From NCBI RefSeq assembly GCF_003201205.1, contig NZ_QICN01000009.1, positions 124,001 through 188,000 on the forward strand: 64,000 nt of DNA, given 5' to 3'. The position numbers and the translations under genes were made by a program. Below the pieces are notes generated by a model that was not told where the DNA came from, made no database searches, and saw only the letters and a list, made by a program, of their open reading frames with translations. Source of the DNA: Sinimarinibacterium flocculans. Lineage in GTDB: Bacteria; Pseudomonadota; Gammaproteobacteria; Nevskiales; Nevskiaceae. Positions 16,481 through 24,329 of the stretch are shown piece by piece; positions within the stretch are counted from its first letter, which is position 1, and the number at the start of each line of letters is the position of its first letter.

Positions 16481-18681
16481 GGCGTGTCCTGTGACGGCGC
16501 GTCCGGGGCGTGGCGCAGTGCCCAGCAGCGATGGGCGGGCGGCGGGCGCTTGAAGTCCTCGTCGAGCGTCTGTGCGGTGATGTCTTCGACCTGCGCGACC
16601 GCGGCGAGATCCGGATCCAGCTTGAAGCCGCGGCGATTGGTCGAGAAGTACAGCGTGCCGCCGGGCGCGAGCAGGCCGAGACAGTGCCGCAGCAGCTCGC
16701 CATGGTCGCGCTGGATGTCGAGCGTGCCGTCCATCTTCTTGGAGTTGGAGAACGTCGGCGGATCGCAGAAGATCAGGTCGAACTGCGCGCGCCGGCTCAG
16801 GCGGTTCTCGTCGGCCAGCCATTGGCGCACGTCGCTGCGCACGAAGGCATGCGGCGCCAGGCGCTCGCCAGCGGCCGGCGGATGTGCGTACAGCCGCGAG
16901 TGGATGTCGTTGAGCAGCAGGTTGCGCTGCGCCCACTCGAGATAGGTGTTCGACAGGTCGATCGACAGCGTCTGCCGCGCGCCGCCGACGGCGGCGTGCA
17001 CGCTGGCGGCGCCGGTGTAGCAGAACAGGTTGAGCACGCGCTTCTCGCGCGCCTCGCGCTGCAGGCGCAGGCGCATCGGCCGGTGATCGAGGAACAGGCC
17101 AGTATCGAGGTAGTCGTCGAAGTTCACCTGCAGCCGGCAGCCGTGCTCGACGATGGTATGGAACTGACCGGTCTGGCTCTGGCGCGTGTACTGCGCGTCG
17201 CCCTTCTGCGACTGCCGCAGCTTGTAGTGGATGTGCGCGGCCGGCAGCTCCAGCACCTGCTGCAGTTGCGCCAGCCCCTCGCGCAACCGCGCCTCGGCGC
17301 GGGCGGGATCGATGGTCTTGGGCGCGGCGTACTCCTGCACGTGAGCGTGCAGCGCCGGTGTGGCGTACAGGTCGATGGCCAGTGCGTAGTCCGGCAGGTC
17401 GGCATCGTAGACGCGGTAGTTGGTGATTTCGCCGCGCCGCGCCCACTTGGACAGGTGCTTGAGATTCTTGCGCAGGCGATTGGCGAAATCGGCGCCGCCG
17501 GATGCCGGCGTCTGTGCCGCGGCGGCGGCCGGTGCGCGGATGTCGAACTGCAGCAGCTTGCAGGCGATCGCGCCGTTCCAGAAGGCGTCGATGCGGTCGG
17601 CCGAAAGACCGAGCCGCTGGCCCAGGTCGGGTCGCGAGGTGAACACGGCGGCACGCCAGCCGCCGAAGCGGCGTTTCAGGTGCACGCCCAGCAGCGAGTA
17701 GAGCTTGACGAGCTCGGCCTCGGCGCCCAGGCGCTCACCATAGGGCGGGTTGCAGACGAGCAGGCCGGGCACGGTGCCGGCGGGCGTCGCCTCGAGGGCG
17801 TCGCCGCTCTCGATCCGCACACGGTCCGCAAGGCCCGCACGCGCGAGGTTGTCGCGGGCCGCGGCGACGGCGCGCGGATCGAGATCGCACCCGGCGATCG
17901 GCGCCTGCAGCCCCCCGGCGCTGCGTCGCGCAACGGCCTCGTCGCGGATGCGCTTCCACAGCACCGGCTTGTGGTCGAGCCAGTGCTCGAAGCCCCAGCG
18001 ACGACGCAGCAGGCCGGGCGCGACGTCGGCAGCCATCCACGCGCCCTCGATCAGCAAGGTGCCGGACCCGCACATGGGGTCGAACAGCGGTGCCGCGCGC
18101 GCGGCGGCCTCGGGCCAGCCGGCCTGCAACAGGATTGCCGCGGCGAGGTTCTCCTTGAGCGGCGCCTCGACGCCGTCGCGCCGGTATCCGCGCCGGTGCA
18201 GGCTGTCGCCCGCCAGGTCCAGGCTCAGCGTCGCGTGCTCGCGTTCGAGATGCAGATGGATGCGGATGTCGGGGTGCTCGGTGTCGACGTCCGGTCGCGG
18301 CTGGCCACTGTCGCGGAAGTGGTCGGCGATCGCGTCCTTGACCTTGAGTCCGGCGAAGTGCGTATGGGTGAGCCCGGCCGAGCGGCCGGCGACCTCGATC
18401 GCGAAACTCGACGTGGCCGCGAACAGCCCGGGCCAGTCGATCGACCGCGCGGCGGTGTACAGGGCATCCGCATCCGCGGCCTCGAAGCGCTGCAGCGGCA
18501 GCAGCACGCGACTCGCCAGCCGCGACCACAGGCAGGCGCGGTAAGCCGCCTCGAGCGTGGCACGGGCGGCGACGCCGCCGCGGCGGGTTTCGAGGGCGTC
18601 GAGACCCAGCGGCGCGAGTTCGGCGGCGAGCAAGGGTTCGACGCCGCGCGGGCAGCTGACGAACAGGGGGAAGACGGACAT
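16477..18681 (-). CDS. rlmL: Bifunctional 23S rRNA methyltransferase RlmKL
   Basis: The 734-residue protein has an N-terminal THUMP region, then an RlmL methyltransferase domain with FDPMCGSGTLLIEGA and the catalytic VCNPPYGERLG motif. The C-terminal RlmK methyltransferase domain has NLFCYTGAASVHAA and FCDPPTFSNSKKMDGTLD. The fused form makes m2G2445 and m7G2069 in 23S rRNA and is typical of gammaproteobacteria (E. coli RlmKL is 702 residues). It leads a minus-strand run with deaD, plsC-like, the ALO-type oxidase and zapE. Confidence 0.95.
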   Translation of the reverse strand: MSVFPLFVSCPRGVEPLLAAELAPLGLDALETRRGGVAARATLEAAYRACLWSRLASRVLLPLQRFEAADADALYTAARSIDWPGLFAATSSFAIEVAGRSAGLTHTHFAGLKVKDAIADHFRDSGQPRPDVDTEHPDIRIHLHLEREHATLSLDLAGDSLHRRGYRRDGVEAPLKENLAAAILLQAGWPEAAARAAPLFDPMCGSGTLLIEGAWMAADVAPGLLRRRWGFEHWLDHKPVLWKRIRDEAVARRSAGGLQAPIAGCDLDPRAVAAARDNLARAGLADRVRIESGDALEATPAGTVPGLLVCNPPYGERLGAEAELVKLYSLLGVHLKRRFGGWRAAVFTSRPDLGQRLGLSADRIDAFWNGAIACKLLQFDIRAPAAAAAQTPASGGADFANRLRKNLKHLSKWARRGEITNYRVYDADLPDYALAIDLYATPALHAHVQEYAAPKTIDPARAEARLREGLAQLQQVLELPAAHIHYKLRQSQKGDAQYTRQSQTGQFHTIVEHGCRLQVNFDDYLDTGLFLDHRPMRLRLQREAREKRVLNLFCYTGAASVHAAVGGARQTLSIDLSNTYLEWAQRNLLLNDIHSRLYAHPPAAGERLAPHAFVRSDVRQWLADENRLSRRAQFDLIFCDPPTFSNSKKMDGTLDIQRDHGELLRHCLGLLAPGGTLYFSTNRRGFKLDPDLAAVAQVEDITAQTLDEDFKRPPPAHRCWALRHAPDAPSQDTP

Positions 18682-18724
18682 GCGGCATTATCGCAGGCGA
18701 CCGCGCACGCCGCCCGCGACGAGG

Positions 18725-18891
18725 CCAGGAGCCTGGGCGGCAGAAACACGCGCGGCTGCGACTTCGCCATTTCGGCCATCTTCCGCGCTGCCTCTCGGCC
18801 AATAGTCCCGCTATTGGCCTCGAATCAACGCGAAACCAGTTTCGAAATGGCTTTGCCTCGCCTGCGCGGTTCCTACCGCCCGGGCTCCTGG
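18725..18891. repeat. Long imperfect inverted repeat (about 167 bp) forming one hairpin
   Basis: The arms CCAGGAGCCTGGGCGG (18725-18740) and CCGCCCGGGCTCCTGG (18876-18891) match at 15 of 16 positions. The pairing continues inward at roughly 70 percent, including GCCATTTCG, to a perfect tip GGCCAATAG / CTATTGGCC (18797-18805 and 18811-18819) with a TCCCG loop. It separates the macrodomain gene from rlmKL. Its right arm encodes the last codons and the stop of the macrodomain gene. It may be a repetitive element or a strong intercistronic mRNA structure. Confidence 0.72.
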
Positions 18892-19394
18892 GCGAGCGCG
18901 CGTCGGCAGGCGGCGAGGACCTCGTCGTTGAAGCAGGCCAGGGTGACCTGCCGCAGCGAGGTTGGCCGGTGGGCGCGCAGCTCACGAACGGCGATGACAC
19001 AGGCGGCGTCGAGCGGGTAGCCGTAGACGCCGCAGGAGATCGCCGGGAAGGCCAGGGTCTGCACGGCGTGCGCCTCGGCGAGATCGAGACTGTTGCGGTA
19101 GCAGCCGGCCAGCAGTGCCGGCTCGCCATCGTGGCCGCCGCGCCAGACGGGGCCGACGGTGTGGATCACCCAGCGCGCCGGCAGCGCGAAGCCCGGCGTG
19201 ATGCGCGCCTCACCGGTGGGGCAACCGCCGATCGCACGGCAGGCCTCCAGCAGTCGCGGGCCGGCGGCGCGATGGATCGCGCCGTCGACACCGCCGCCGC
19301 CGAGCAGCGATTCGTTGGCCGCGTTGACGATGGCGTCGACATCGAGCCGGGTGATGTCGGCGTGGCGGGCGTCGATCTGCAGTGCGGCGGACAT
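18873..19394 (-). CDS. Macrodomain protein (O-acetyl-ADP-ribose deacetylase-like)
   Basis: The 173-residue protein is a single macrodomain with [22 protein letters not shown], then HTVGP and [11 protein letters not shown]. These are the ADP-ribose-binding loops of the MacroD/YmdB type, which hydrolyse O-acetyl-ADP-ribose or remove ADP-ribose from proteins. The ATG at 19394 starts directly before the domain; an upstream in-frame ATG at 19454 adds a basic, non-conserved stretch. The last five codons lie in the arm of a long hairpin, so the C-terminal AQEPGR may be repeat-derived. Confidence 0.9.
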   Translation of the reverse strand: MSAALQIDARHADITRLDVDAIVNAANESLLGGGGVDGAIHRAAGPRLLEACRAIGGCPTGEARITPGFALPARWVIHTVGPVWRGGHDGEPALLAGCYRNSLDLAEAHAVQTLAFPAISCGVYGYPLDAACVIAVRELRAHRPTSLRQVTLACFNDEVLAACRRALAQEPGR

Positions 19395-19476
19395 GCCGGA
19401 TCCTAAGACCGGACGACGGTGGCGATGCAAGCGTGCGGGAACGCGCGCCGCCACCGCGGCGCTGACGGCCTGTCGT

Positions 19477-20184
19477 TCAGCGCAGGCCGCGGGCGTGACG
19501 GATCAGTTGCCGTTCGATGCGGTGAATCGCCTGCGTGAGGCGCTGTCGCGCTTCGCGTCCGAGGCCGGCGAAGCGCAGCCCCAGGCGCAGGCCCCCGCCG
19601 GCGGGGCGGCTGCTGCGCACTTCGGCAGCGGTGTCGACCCGGGTTTCCGGCAGGTTGATGCGCAGTTGCAGCAGGTCGCCCGGCTCGATCGCACTGCTGC
19701 GTCCGGCCTGTGCGCCCGCACCCAGATGCGACAGGTCCGTGAGTTCCAGCCCCTGGCGGCCGTCGAGCGTTGCGGCGGTGATGCCGGCGTCCACCGGCAG
19801 GCGCACGCGGTAGGCGGCGCGTCGTTCGAGCATCGCCATTTCCGTGGGCAGTTCGGTTCGCAGCGCGGGGCGTCCGCCGATGCGCGACGGGCCGACCACC
19901 GGGCAGACGAAACGCAGGTCGCTGCCGTCGATGCGGCCGCGTACCGACAGCACGTCGCCGACGGCGGCGTGCAGCGCCGGGTGCGGATCGTCGAAGTCGA
20001 TGCCGGTGGCCGGGTCGACGGCCAGCACGATGCTCGCATGCGCACCGAGGCTGCCGTGCGGGCGCAGGCTCAGCAGCTCGTGATGCAGGCGCAGGCGATG
20101 CAGCAGGTCGAGAATGCGCTCGCGCTGCGACAGCAGCGTCGGTGTCGGTCCGGCGTCGGCAGCGGGCGTCGAAGCTTCGTTCAC
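19477..20184 (-). CDS. ycgR: YcgR-like PilZ-domain protein (c-di-GMP effector, flagellar brake type)
   Basis: The 235-residue protein has an N-terminal YcgR-type beta domain (about residues 30-110) and a C-terminal PilZ domain with the c-di-GMP-binding RRAAYR (RxxxR) and DLSHLG (DxSxxG) motifs. In the family, c-di-GMP binding lets the protein slow the flagellar motor. Translation starts at a GTG that overlaps the TGA of flgN (GTGA), so it is the third gene of a flgM-flgN-ycgR operon. Its place supports a motility role. Confidence 0.88.
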   Translation of the reverse strand: MNEASTPAADAGPTPTLLSQRERILDLLHRLRLHHELLSLRPHGSLGAHASIVLAVDPATGIDFDDPHPALHAAVGDVLSVRGRIDGSDLRFVCPVVGPSRIGGRPALRTELPTEMAMLERRAAYRVRLPVDAGITAATLDGRQGLELTDLSHLGAGAQAGRSSAIEPGDLLQLRINLPETRVDTAAEVRSSRPAGGGLRLGLRFAGLGREARQRLTQAIHRIERQLIRHARGLR

Positions 20185-20633
20185 GCGGCGCCGAAGGAGC
20201 GGGTGCCGAAATCGAAGGCCGATGTGCCGGCGCGGCCGTAGACCTGCTGGCGGGCACCGGCCGGTTGCAGCAGTTGCAAGGCACTGCGGATCTGCCGCTG
20301 ACGGGCGGTCAGCAGCGCGGCATTGTCGCGATTGGCCTGCAGGCAGCGCGCGGCGAGCTCGCCCAGCCGCTGCCAGCGATCCGCCGCGAGGCCCAGGCGT
20401 TCCAGCAGCGCGCCGACGCTGGCATCGCCGGCGGCCGAGCGCAGTGCCTCGAGCGTGCCGCCGAGCTGCCGGAGCCGGTCGGCGTGGTGATCCTTTTCCC
20501 GGGTCAGGGTTTCGAGCGAGGCGACGTCGCTGGCCACCAGCGCGTCGCGTTCCCGGCCGAGCAGCGCCTTGAGGGTTCCGGCGCAGGCGAGCTGCGCGTC
20601 CAGGTTGGCGTCGATCTCGGCCCGGGTGGTCAT
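20181..20633 (-). CDS. flgN: Flagellar export chaperone FlgN
   Basis: The 150-residue, mainly helical protein fits FlgN in length and position, directly after flgM with a 4-base ATGA overlap. FlgN guards the hook-filament junction proteins FlgK and FlgL before export. The visible pattern is an N-terminal helix with LKALLGRERDAL and a DxxxLETLTREKD segment typical of the family. The ATG at 20633 is preferred over one at 20651, which would run deeper into flgM. Confidence 0.85.
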   Translation of the reverse strand: MTTRAEIDANLDAQLACAGTLKALLGRERDALVASDVASLETLTREKDHHADRLRQLGGTLEALRSAAGDASVGALLERLGLAADRWQRLGELAARCLQANRDNAALLTARQRQIRSALQLLQPAGARQQVYGRAGTSAFDFGTRSFGAA

Positions 20634-20938
20634 GGTCGGCTCAGCTCCCATTCAAATCGCAGCAGCTTGTCGGCGATGCGCTGTGCATCGGCGTCGTAGC
20701 GGCCTTCGGCCAGCGCCAGCCGCGTCTCGGCCACACGCCTGCCGTCCATCGCCGGCGCAGACGCCAGCTGTTCGCGCAGTTCGGCCAGCATCACCGCGTC
20801 GTCGGTCAGCTTGACCGAATCGGGCGGCACGACGGCACCGACCGGGCCGCTGGTGGCCGAGCCGGCCGCCGGGGCGGGTGCGCGCGGCCGCAGCGCGGCA
20901 GGCGCCTGCGGGCCATAGGATTCGATCTTGTTGCTCAT
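20630..20938 (-). CDS. flgM: Anti-sigma-28 factor FlgM
   Basis: The 102-residue protein starts MSNKIESYGPQ, has a flexible Pro/Ala-rich N-terminal half, and a C-terminal sigma-28-binding half (VKLTDDAVMLAELREQLA ... VAETRLALAEGRYDADAQRIADKLLRFE). FlgM holds FliA inactive until the hook is finished and is then exported. A strong sigma-28-like promoter precedes it, giving the usual feedback loop. A GGAG sequence lies upstream at ribosome-binding distance. Confidence 0.93.
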   Translation of the reverse strand: MSNKIESYGPQAPAALRPRAPAPAAGSATSGPVGAVVPPDSVKLTDDAVMLAELREQLASAPAMDGRRVAETRLALAEGRYDADAQRIADKLLRFEWELSRP

Positions 20939-20973
20939 GCGCGCGACTCCATGTCGGCTTGGTCTCAGACGCC

Positions 20974-21000
20974 TTATCGGCCGTCCGGCGCCGAACTTGA
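20974..21000 (-). promoter_or_regulatory. Sigma-28 (FliA) promoter of flgM
   Basis: Read on the minus strand, TCAAGTTC, an 11-base spacer and GCCGATAA match the flagellar sigma-28 consensus (TAAAGTTT-N11-GCCGATAA), with an exact -10 element and exact spacing. It lies between flgA and flgM, 36 bp before the flgM ATG. Confidence 0.8.
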
Positions 21001-21031
21001 GCCCGGAACTTGCACGGGTGCCCGCACCCCT

Positions 21032-21709
21032 TCACAGCGAAACCTCCACGACCCCGTCGGCGGTGACCACGCCCTCGACGACGCGCCTGGAACCCGCGTT
21101 GCGCACGCGCACGCGCTCGCCCTGTGCGGCGTTGCCCATCGCCGTGCCCTCGGCACGGACTTCGATGCCGCCGCTGCGGCCGACCACGGTCACGGACTGG
21201 CCGCGCCGCACGAGCTGCGGGAGTTGGGCGTCGTTGGGCGTGAGCACGGCGCCGGCCTGCAGGCTGCGGCGCGCTTCCAGGCCGGCCACCTCGTCGAGGC
21301 CGGCGAAGTATCCGAACGGCAGCGTGGCCACGTCCCGGGTCTGCAGGACGACGCGATCGGCGCCGAGTCTCTCTCCGCGGGCCACCGCCTGCGACACCAC
21401 CACCACCGGCCGCATGTCGCTGATGCGTACCGGCACGTAGACGGTCCAGGCCGGTTGCGCGCAGCGCACGGTCACGCTGGTCTGAGATCCGCGCAGCGCC
21501 GGTGGGTCGGCCGTCGGCGCCTGGCCGCAGGCCGGCAGGCGCAGGCGCGGGTCGAGTGCGCCGCCGCTGACCTGCGCGCTCGCCGGGAGCTGCGCGGCTA
21601 CCGCCGCAACGGCGACGGCGTCGATCCGCGCCGGCGATTCCACCGGGGCGGCGAATACCGCCGGACTCAGGACCGCGGCGGCGAGCAGGATCGGGACGGA
21701 ACGGTTCAT
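21032..21709 (-). CDS. flgA: Flagellar basal body P-ring formation protein FlgA
   Basis: The 225-residue protein starts with a signal peptide (MNRSVPILL to VFAAP) and carries a C-terminal SAF/FlgA domain with RGERLGADRVV, RRSLQAGAVLTPND and the end VVEGVVTADGVVEV. FlgA is the periplasmic chaperone for P-ring assembly by FlgI. The ATG at 21709 is chosen because it opens the signal peptide. It is divergent from cheV with about 100 bp between them, a common arrangement in Pseudomonas-like flagellar clusters. Confidence 0.93.
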   Translation of the reverse strand: MNRSVPILLAAAVLSPAVFAAPVESPARIDAVAVAAVAAQLPASAQVSGGALDPRLRLPACGQAPTADPPALRGSQTSVTVRCAQPAWTVYVPVRISDMRPVVVVSQAVARGERLGADRVVLQTRDVATLPFGYFAGLDEVAGLEARRSLQAGAVLTPNDAQLPQLVRRGQSVTVVGRSGGIEVRAEGTAMGNAAQGERVRVRNAGSRRVVEGVVTADGVVEVSL

Positions 21710-21812
21710 GCCGCAGCCGCTACAAGTCGCGTGCCAGCAGGTGGCCGGCAGCTCGGGGTCAACTTCGGCGATGCGCGGCCGATACAGCCGCAGACCCATC
21801 GAACCGACTGCC

Positions 21813-22742
21813 ATGGCCTACGGACTGCTCGAAAGCATCGACCGCAGCACCCAGCTCGCGGGACACAACCGCCTTGCGCTGCTGCTGTTCCATCTCGGGC
21901 CGCGTCAGATTTTTGGCATCAACGTGTTCAAGGTGCAGGAAGTCATCCGCACGCCGCCGCTGTCGGCGCTGCCGGGATCGCACCCCTACGTGGCCGGTGT
22001 CGCCGACATCCGCGGCCGCATCGTTCCGGTGATCGACCTGCAGCGCGCGATCGGCGCCGAGGCACTGGGCGAGAGCCGCCGCGCACACGTGGTCATCGCC
22101 GAGTTCAACCGCTCGGTGCAGGGGTTTCTCGTCGGCGGCGTCGACCGCATCGTGCACGTCGACGTCACTGCGCTGGAGACGCCGCCGAGCGGCGGCACCG
22201 AGGGCTGGCTGACGGCGATCACGCGCCTGAACGACCAGCTCGTCGAGATCATCGACGTGGAGAAGGTACTGGCGGAGGTGGTCGGCGGCAGTCCCGAGCT
22301 GTCGGGCCGTCTGCGCGAGGATGCACAGGCGATCGGCGGCACGCTGCTCAAGGTGCTGGTGGCCGACGACTCGCGCGTCGCGCGCGGGCAGATCGAGCGC
22401 GTGCTCGGTCAGCTCGGCGTCGACAGCATTCAGGTCGCCGACGGCCGCGAGGCGCTGCGCCAGTTGCAGCGCATGGCCGAGCGCGGTCCGGTGACCGAGC
22501 AGTTGCTGATGGTGATCTCCGACGTGGAGATGCCGAACATGGACGGCTACACGCTGACGACGGAAATCCGACGCGACCCGCGGCTCAAGGATCTCCACGT
22601 CATGCTGCACACCTCGCTGTCCGGCATCTTCAACAACGCGATGGTGCAGCGCGTCGGGGCCGATCGCTTCTGCGCCAAGTTCAGCTCCGACGAGTTGGCG
22701 CAGGGTGTACTCGAACGCCTGCGCATGGCGGTTGCGGCGTAG
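21813..22742 (+). CDS. cheV: Chemotaxis coupling protein CheV
   Basis: The 309-residue protein has an N-terminal CheW domain (about residues 15-165; IFGINVFKVQEVI, GVADIRGRIVPVIDL) and a C-terminal receiver domain with VLVADDSRVAR and phospho-accepting D237 in ISDVEMPNMDGY. CheV couples receptors to CheA and tunes adaptation. The ATG at 21813 (MAYGLLES) starts the conserved part. A GCCGATAC at 21776-21783 resembles a sigma-28 -10 element but lacks a correctly spaced -35. In relatives cheR commonly follows cheV; here flgB follows directly. Confidence 0.94.
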   Translation: MAYGLLESIDRSTQLAGHNRLALLLFHLGPRQIFGINVFKVQEVIRTPPLSALPGSHPYVAGVADIRGRIVPVIDLQRAIGAEALGESRRAHVVIAEFNRSVQGFLVGGVDRIVHVDVTALETPPSGGTEGWLTAITRLNDQLVEIIDVEKVLAEVVGGSPELSGRLREDAQAIGGTLLKVLVADDSRVARGQIERVLGQLGVDSIQVADGREALRQLQRMAERGPVTEQLLMVISDVEMPNMDGYTLTTEIRRDPRLKDLHVMLHTSLSGIFNNAMVQRVGADRFCAKFSSDELAQGVLERLRMAVAA

Positions 22743-22807
22743 CACCGCCCCGATCGAGGTCCGCGGCCATGGACGGCCGCGTTCCCGAACAGGACGTCGT
22801 GCCTCCC

Positions 22808-22823
22808 TGGCACAGGACTTGCC
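22808..22823 (+). promoter_or_regulatory. Sigma-54 promoter of flgBCDEF
   Basis: TGGCAC, five bases and TTGC give the invariant GG-N10-GC spacing of sigma-54 promoters (GG at 22809-22810, GC at 22821-22822). It is placed 35 bp before the flgB ATG at 22858, as expected for hook-basal-body genes controlled by RpoN and a flagellar enhancer-binding protein. Confidence 0.75.
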
Positions 22824-22857
22824 CCTGACCCTCCACATCCACGTGGCGGGTTTGGCC

Positions 22858-23199
22858 ATGACCATCAACGATCCGGTGTTCGGCGTTCATCCGGCAGCGA
22901 TGCAGCTGCAGCGGCGGCGCATGGAGCTGATCGCCGCGAACATCGCGAATGCGGACACGCCCGGCTTCCAGGCGCGCGATCTCGACTTCCGTCAGGTGCT
23001 GGCATCCACGCAGGCCGCGGGTACGGCCGCGGTCGACCCGGCGTACCGCGTCGCCGTACAGCCCGCGGCCGACGGCAACACCGTCGACGTGCAGATCGAG
23101 CAGGCGCAGTTCGCGGACGCGGCGCTGCGCTACCAGGCCAGCCTGCAGTTCCTCGATGCGCGCATCAAGGGACTGCTGACCGCATTCACCGGTCAGTAG
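22858..23199 (+). CDS. flgB: Flagellar proximal rod protein FlgB
   Basis: The 113-residue protein is a short rod protein with the flagellar rod signature ANIANADTPGFQARDLDF near residues 27-44 and a C-terminal amphipathic helix (LRYQASLQFLDARIKGL). It is slightly shorter than most FlgB proteins (about 130-140). I chose the ATG at 22858 because it follows the sigma-54 site at proper distance and starts the conserved region. It is the first gene of flgBCDEF. Confidence 0.93.
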   Translation: MTINDPVFGVHPAAMQLQRRRMELIAANIANADTPGFQARDLDFRQVLASTQAAGTAAVDPAYRVAVQPAADGNTVDVQIEQAQFADAALRYQASLQFLDARIKGLLTAFTGQ

Positions 23200-23221
23200 G
23201 CCGACAGCCAGGAGACGCTCC

Positions 23222-23641
23222 ATGTCCTCGTTCCGCATCTTCGACATCGCCGGCTCGGCGCTTTCCGCGCAGTCGGTGCGCCTGTCCACGGTCGCCAGCA
23301 ACTTGGCCAACGCCGACGCCGTCGGCAGCGATCCGGACAGTGTCTACAAGGCGCGCATGCCGGTGTTCGCGGCGGCGCTGGTCGATCCGTCCGGCGGCAG
23401 CCGCGACGACAGCGCCGGCGTGCAGGTGCTCGGCGTCGTCGAGTCCCAGGCCGCTGCCGAGAAGCGCTACGAACCGGGGCATCCGCTCGCCGATGCCGAA
23501 GGGTTCGTCTACGCCCCCAACGTCAACGTCGTCGAGGAGATGGTCAACATGATCTCGTCGGCACGCTCCTATCAGTCCAGCGTCGAGATGATGAACACCG
23601 CCAAGGAGCTGGCGCTGTCGACGCTGCGTCTCGGCCGCTGA
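23222..23641 (+). CDS. flgC: Flagellar proximal rod protein FlgC
   Basis: The 139-residue protein has the rod signature STVASNLANADAVG at the N-terminus and the C-terminal NVNVVEEMVNMISSARSYQSSVEMMNTAK region that defines FlgC. It builds the proximal rod with FlgB, FlgF and FliE. It follows flgB by 22 bp with a GGAGACG ribosome-binding site. Confidence 0.95.
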   Translation: MSSFRIFDIAGSALSAQSVRLSTVASNLANADAVGSDPDSVYKARMPVFAAALVDPSGGSRDDSAGVQVLGVVESQAAAEKRYEPGHPLADAEGFVYAPNVNVVEEMVNMISSARSYQSSVEMMNTAKELALSTLRLGR

Positions 23642-23652
23642 GAGGATCTTCC

Positions 23653-24306
23653 ATGAGCACGATCGACACCACGTACAACGACCTCGGCCTGAGCCTGCAG
23701 CAGCCAGTCGCGCAGCAGTCGCTGGGACAGGAGGACTTCCTGCGCCTGATGACCACGCAGCTGCAGAACCAGGACCCGTTCAAGCCGATGGAGAACGGCG
23801 AGTTCCTCGGCCAGATCGCCCAGTTCAGCACGGTGTCCGGCATCCAGGAGATGCAGGCGTCGATCGCGACGCTGGCTTCCTCGCTGTCGGCGAACCAGAC
23901 GCTGCAGGCCGCGAGCCTCGTCGGCCGTGGCGTGCTGGTGCCCAGCGAGACCGGCTGGCTGCCCGAAGGCGGCGAGCTGCGCGCGGCCGCGGCGATGCCG
24001 GCCAGCGGCCAGCTCGTCGTTGACATCGTCGCCGCCGATGGCACCGTCGTCCGCAATCTCGATCTGGGCACGCAGGCAGCCGGCATTGCCTCGTTCGCCT
24101 GGGACGGCCTGGACAACGCCGGCGCGCAGGCCGGCGAAGGCCGATACACGATGCGCGCGCGCCTGGTCCAGGGCAGCAGCGAAACCGCTGTCGAAACCCT
24201 GGCCGTGGGCCAGGTGCAGTCCGTCGGCCTGAGCCGCGACGGACTGACGCTGGAACTGCTCGGGCTCGATCCGGCGCCCCTCGCCGACATTCTGCAAATC
24301 CTCTAG
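23653..24306 (+). CDS. flgD: Flagellar hook cap/assembly protein FlgD
   Basis: The 217-residue protein has the N-terminal FlgD hook-capping motif LGQEDFLRLMTTQLQNQDP with FKPMENGEFLGQIAQFS, and a C-terminal FlgD Ig-like/tudor region (FAWDGLDNAG, GRYTMRARL). It is exported to the hook tip, where it guides FlgE assembly. It lies 11 bp after flgC, with AGAGGATC as ribosome-binding site. Confidence 0.95.
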   Translation: MSTIDTTYNDLGLSLQQPVAQQSLGQEDFLRLMTTQLQNQDPFKPMENGEFLGQIAQFSTVSGIQEMQASIATLASSLSANQTLQAASLVGRGVLVPSETGWLPEGGELRAAAAMPASGQLVVDIVAADGTVVRNLDLGTQAAGIASFAWDGLDNAGAQAGEGRYTMRARLVQGSSETAVETLAVGQVQSVGLSRDGLTLELLGLDPAPLADILQIL

Positions 24307-24329
24307 GCCCTCTCAAACAGGAGTCTCCC

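Noticed and set aside
21721-21737. Minus-strand TGGCACGCGACTTGT resembling a sigma-54 promoter for flgA
   Set aside because: Transcription would begin only one or two bases before the flgA ATG, and the -12 reads GT rather than GC.
21754-21783. GCCGATAC ahead of cheV as a sigma-28 promoter
   Set aside because: The only -35-like block, TCAACTTC, is 9 rather than 11 bases away, and the last base of the -10 differs.
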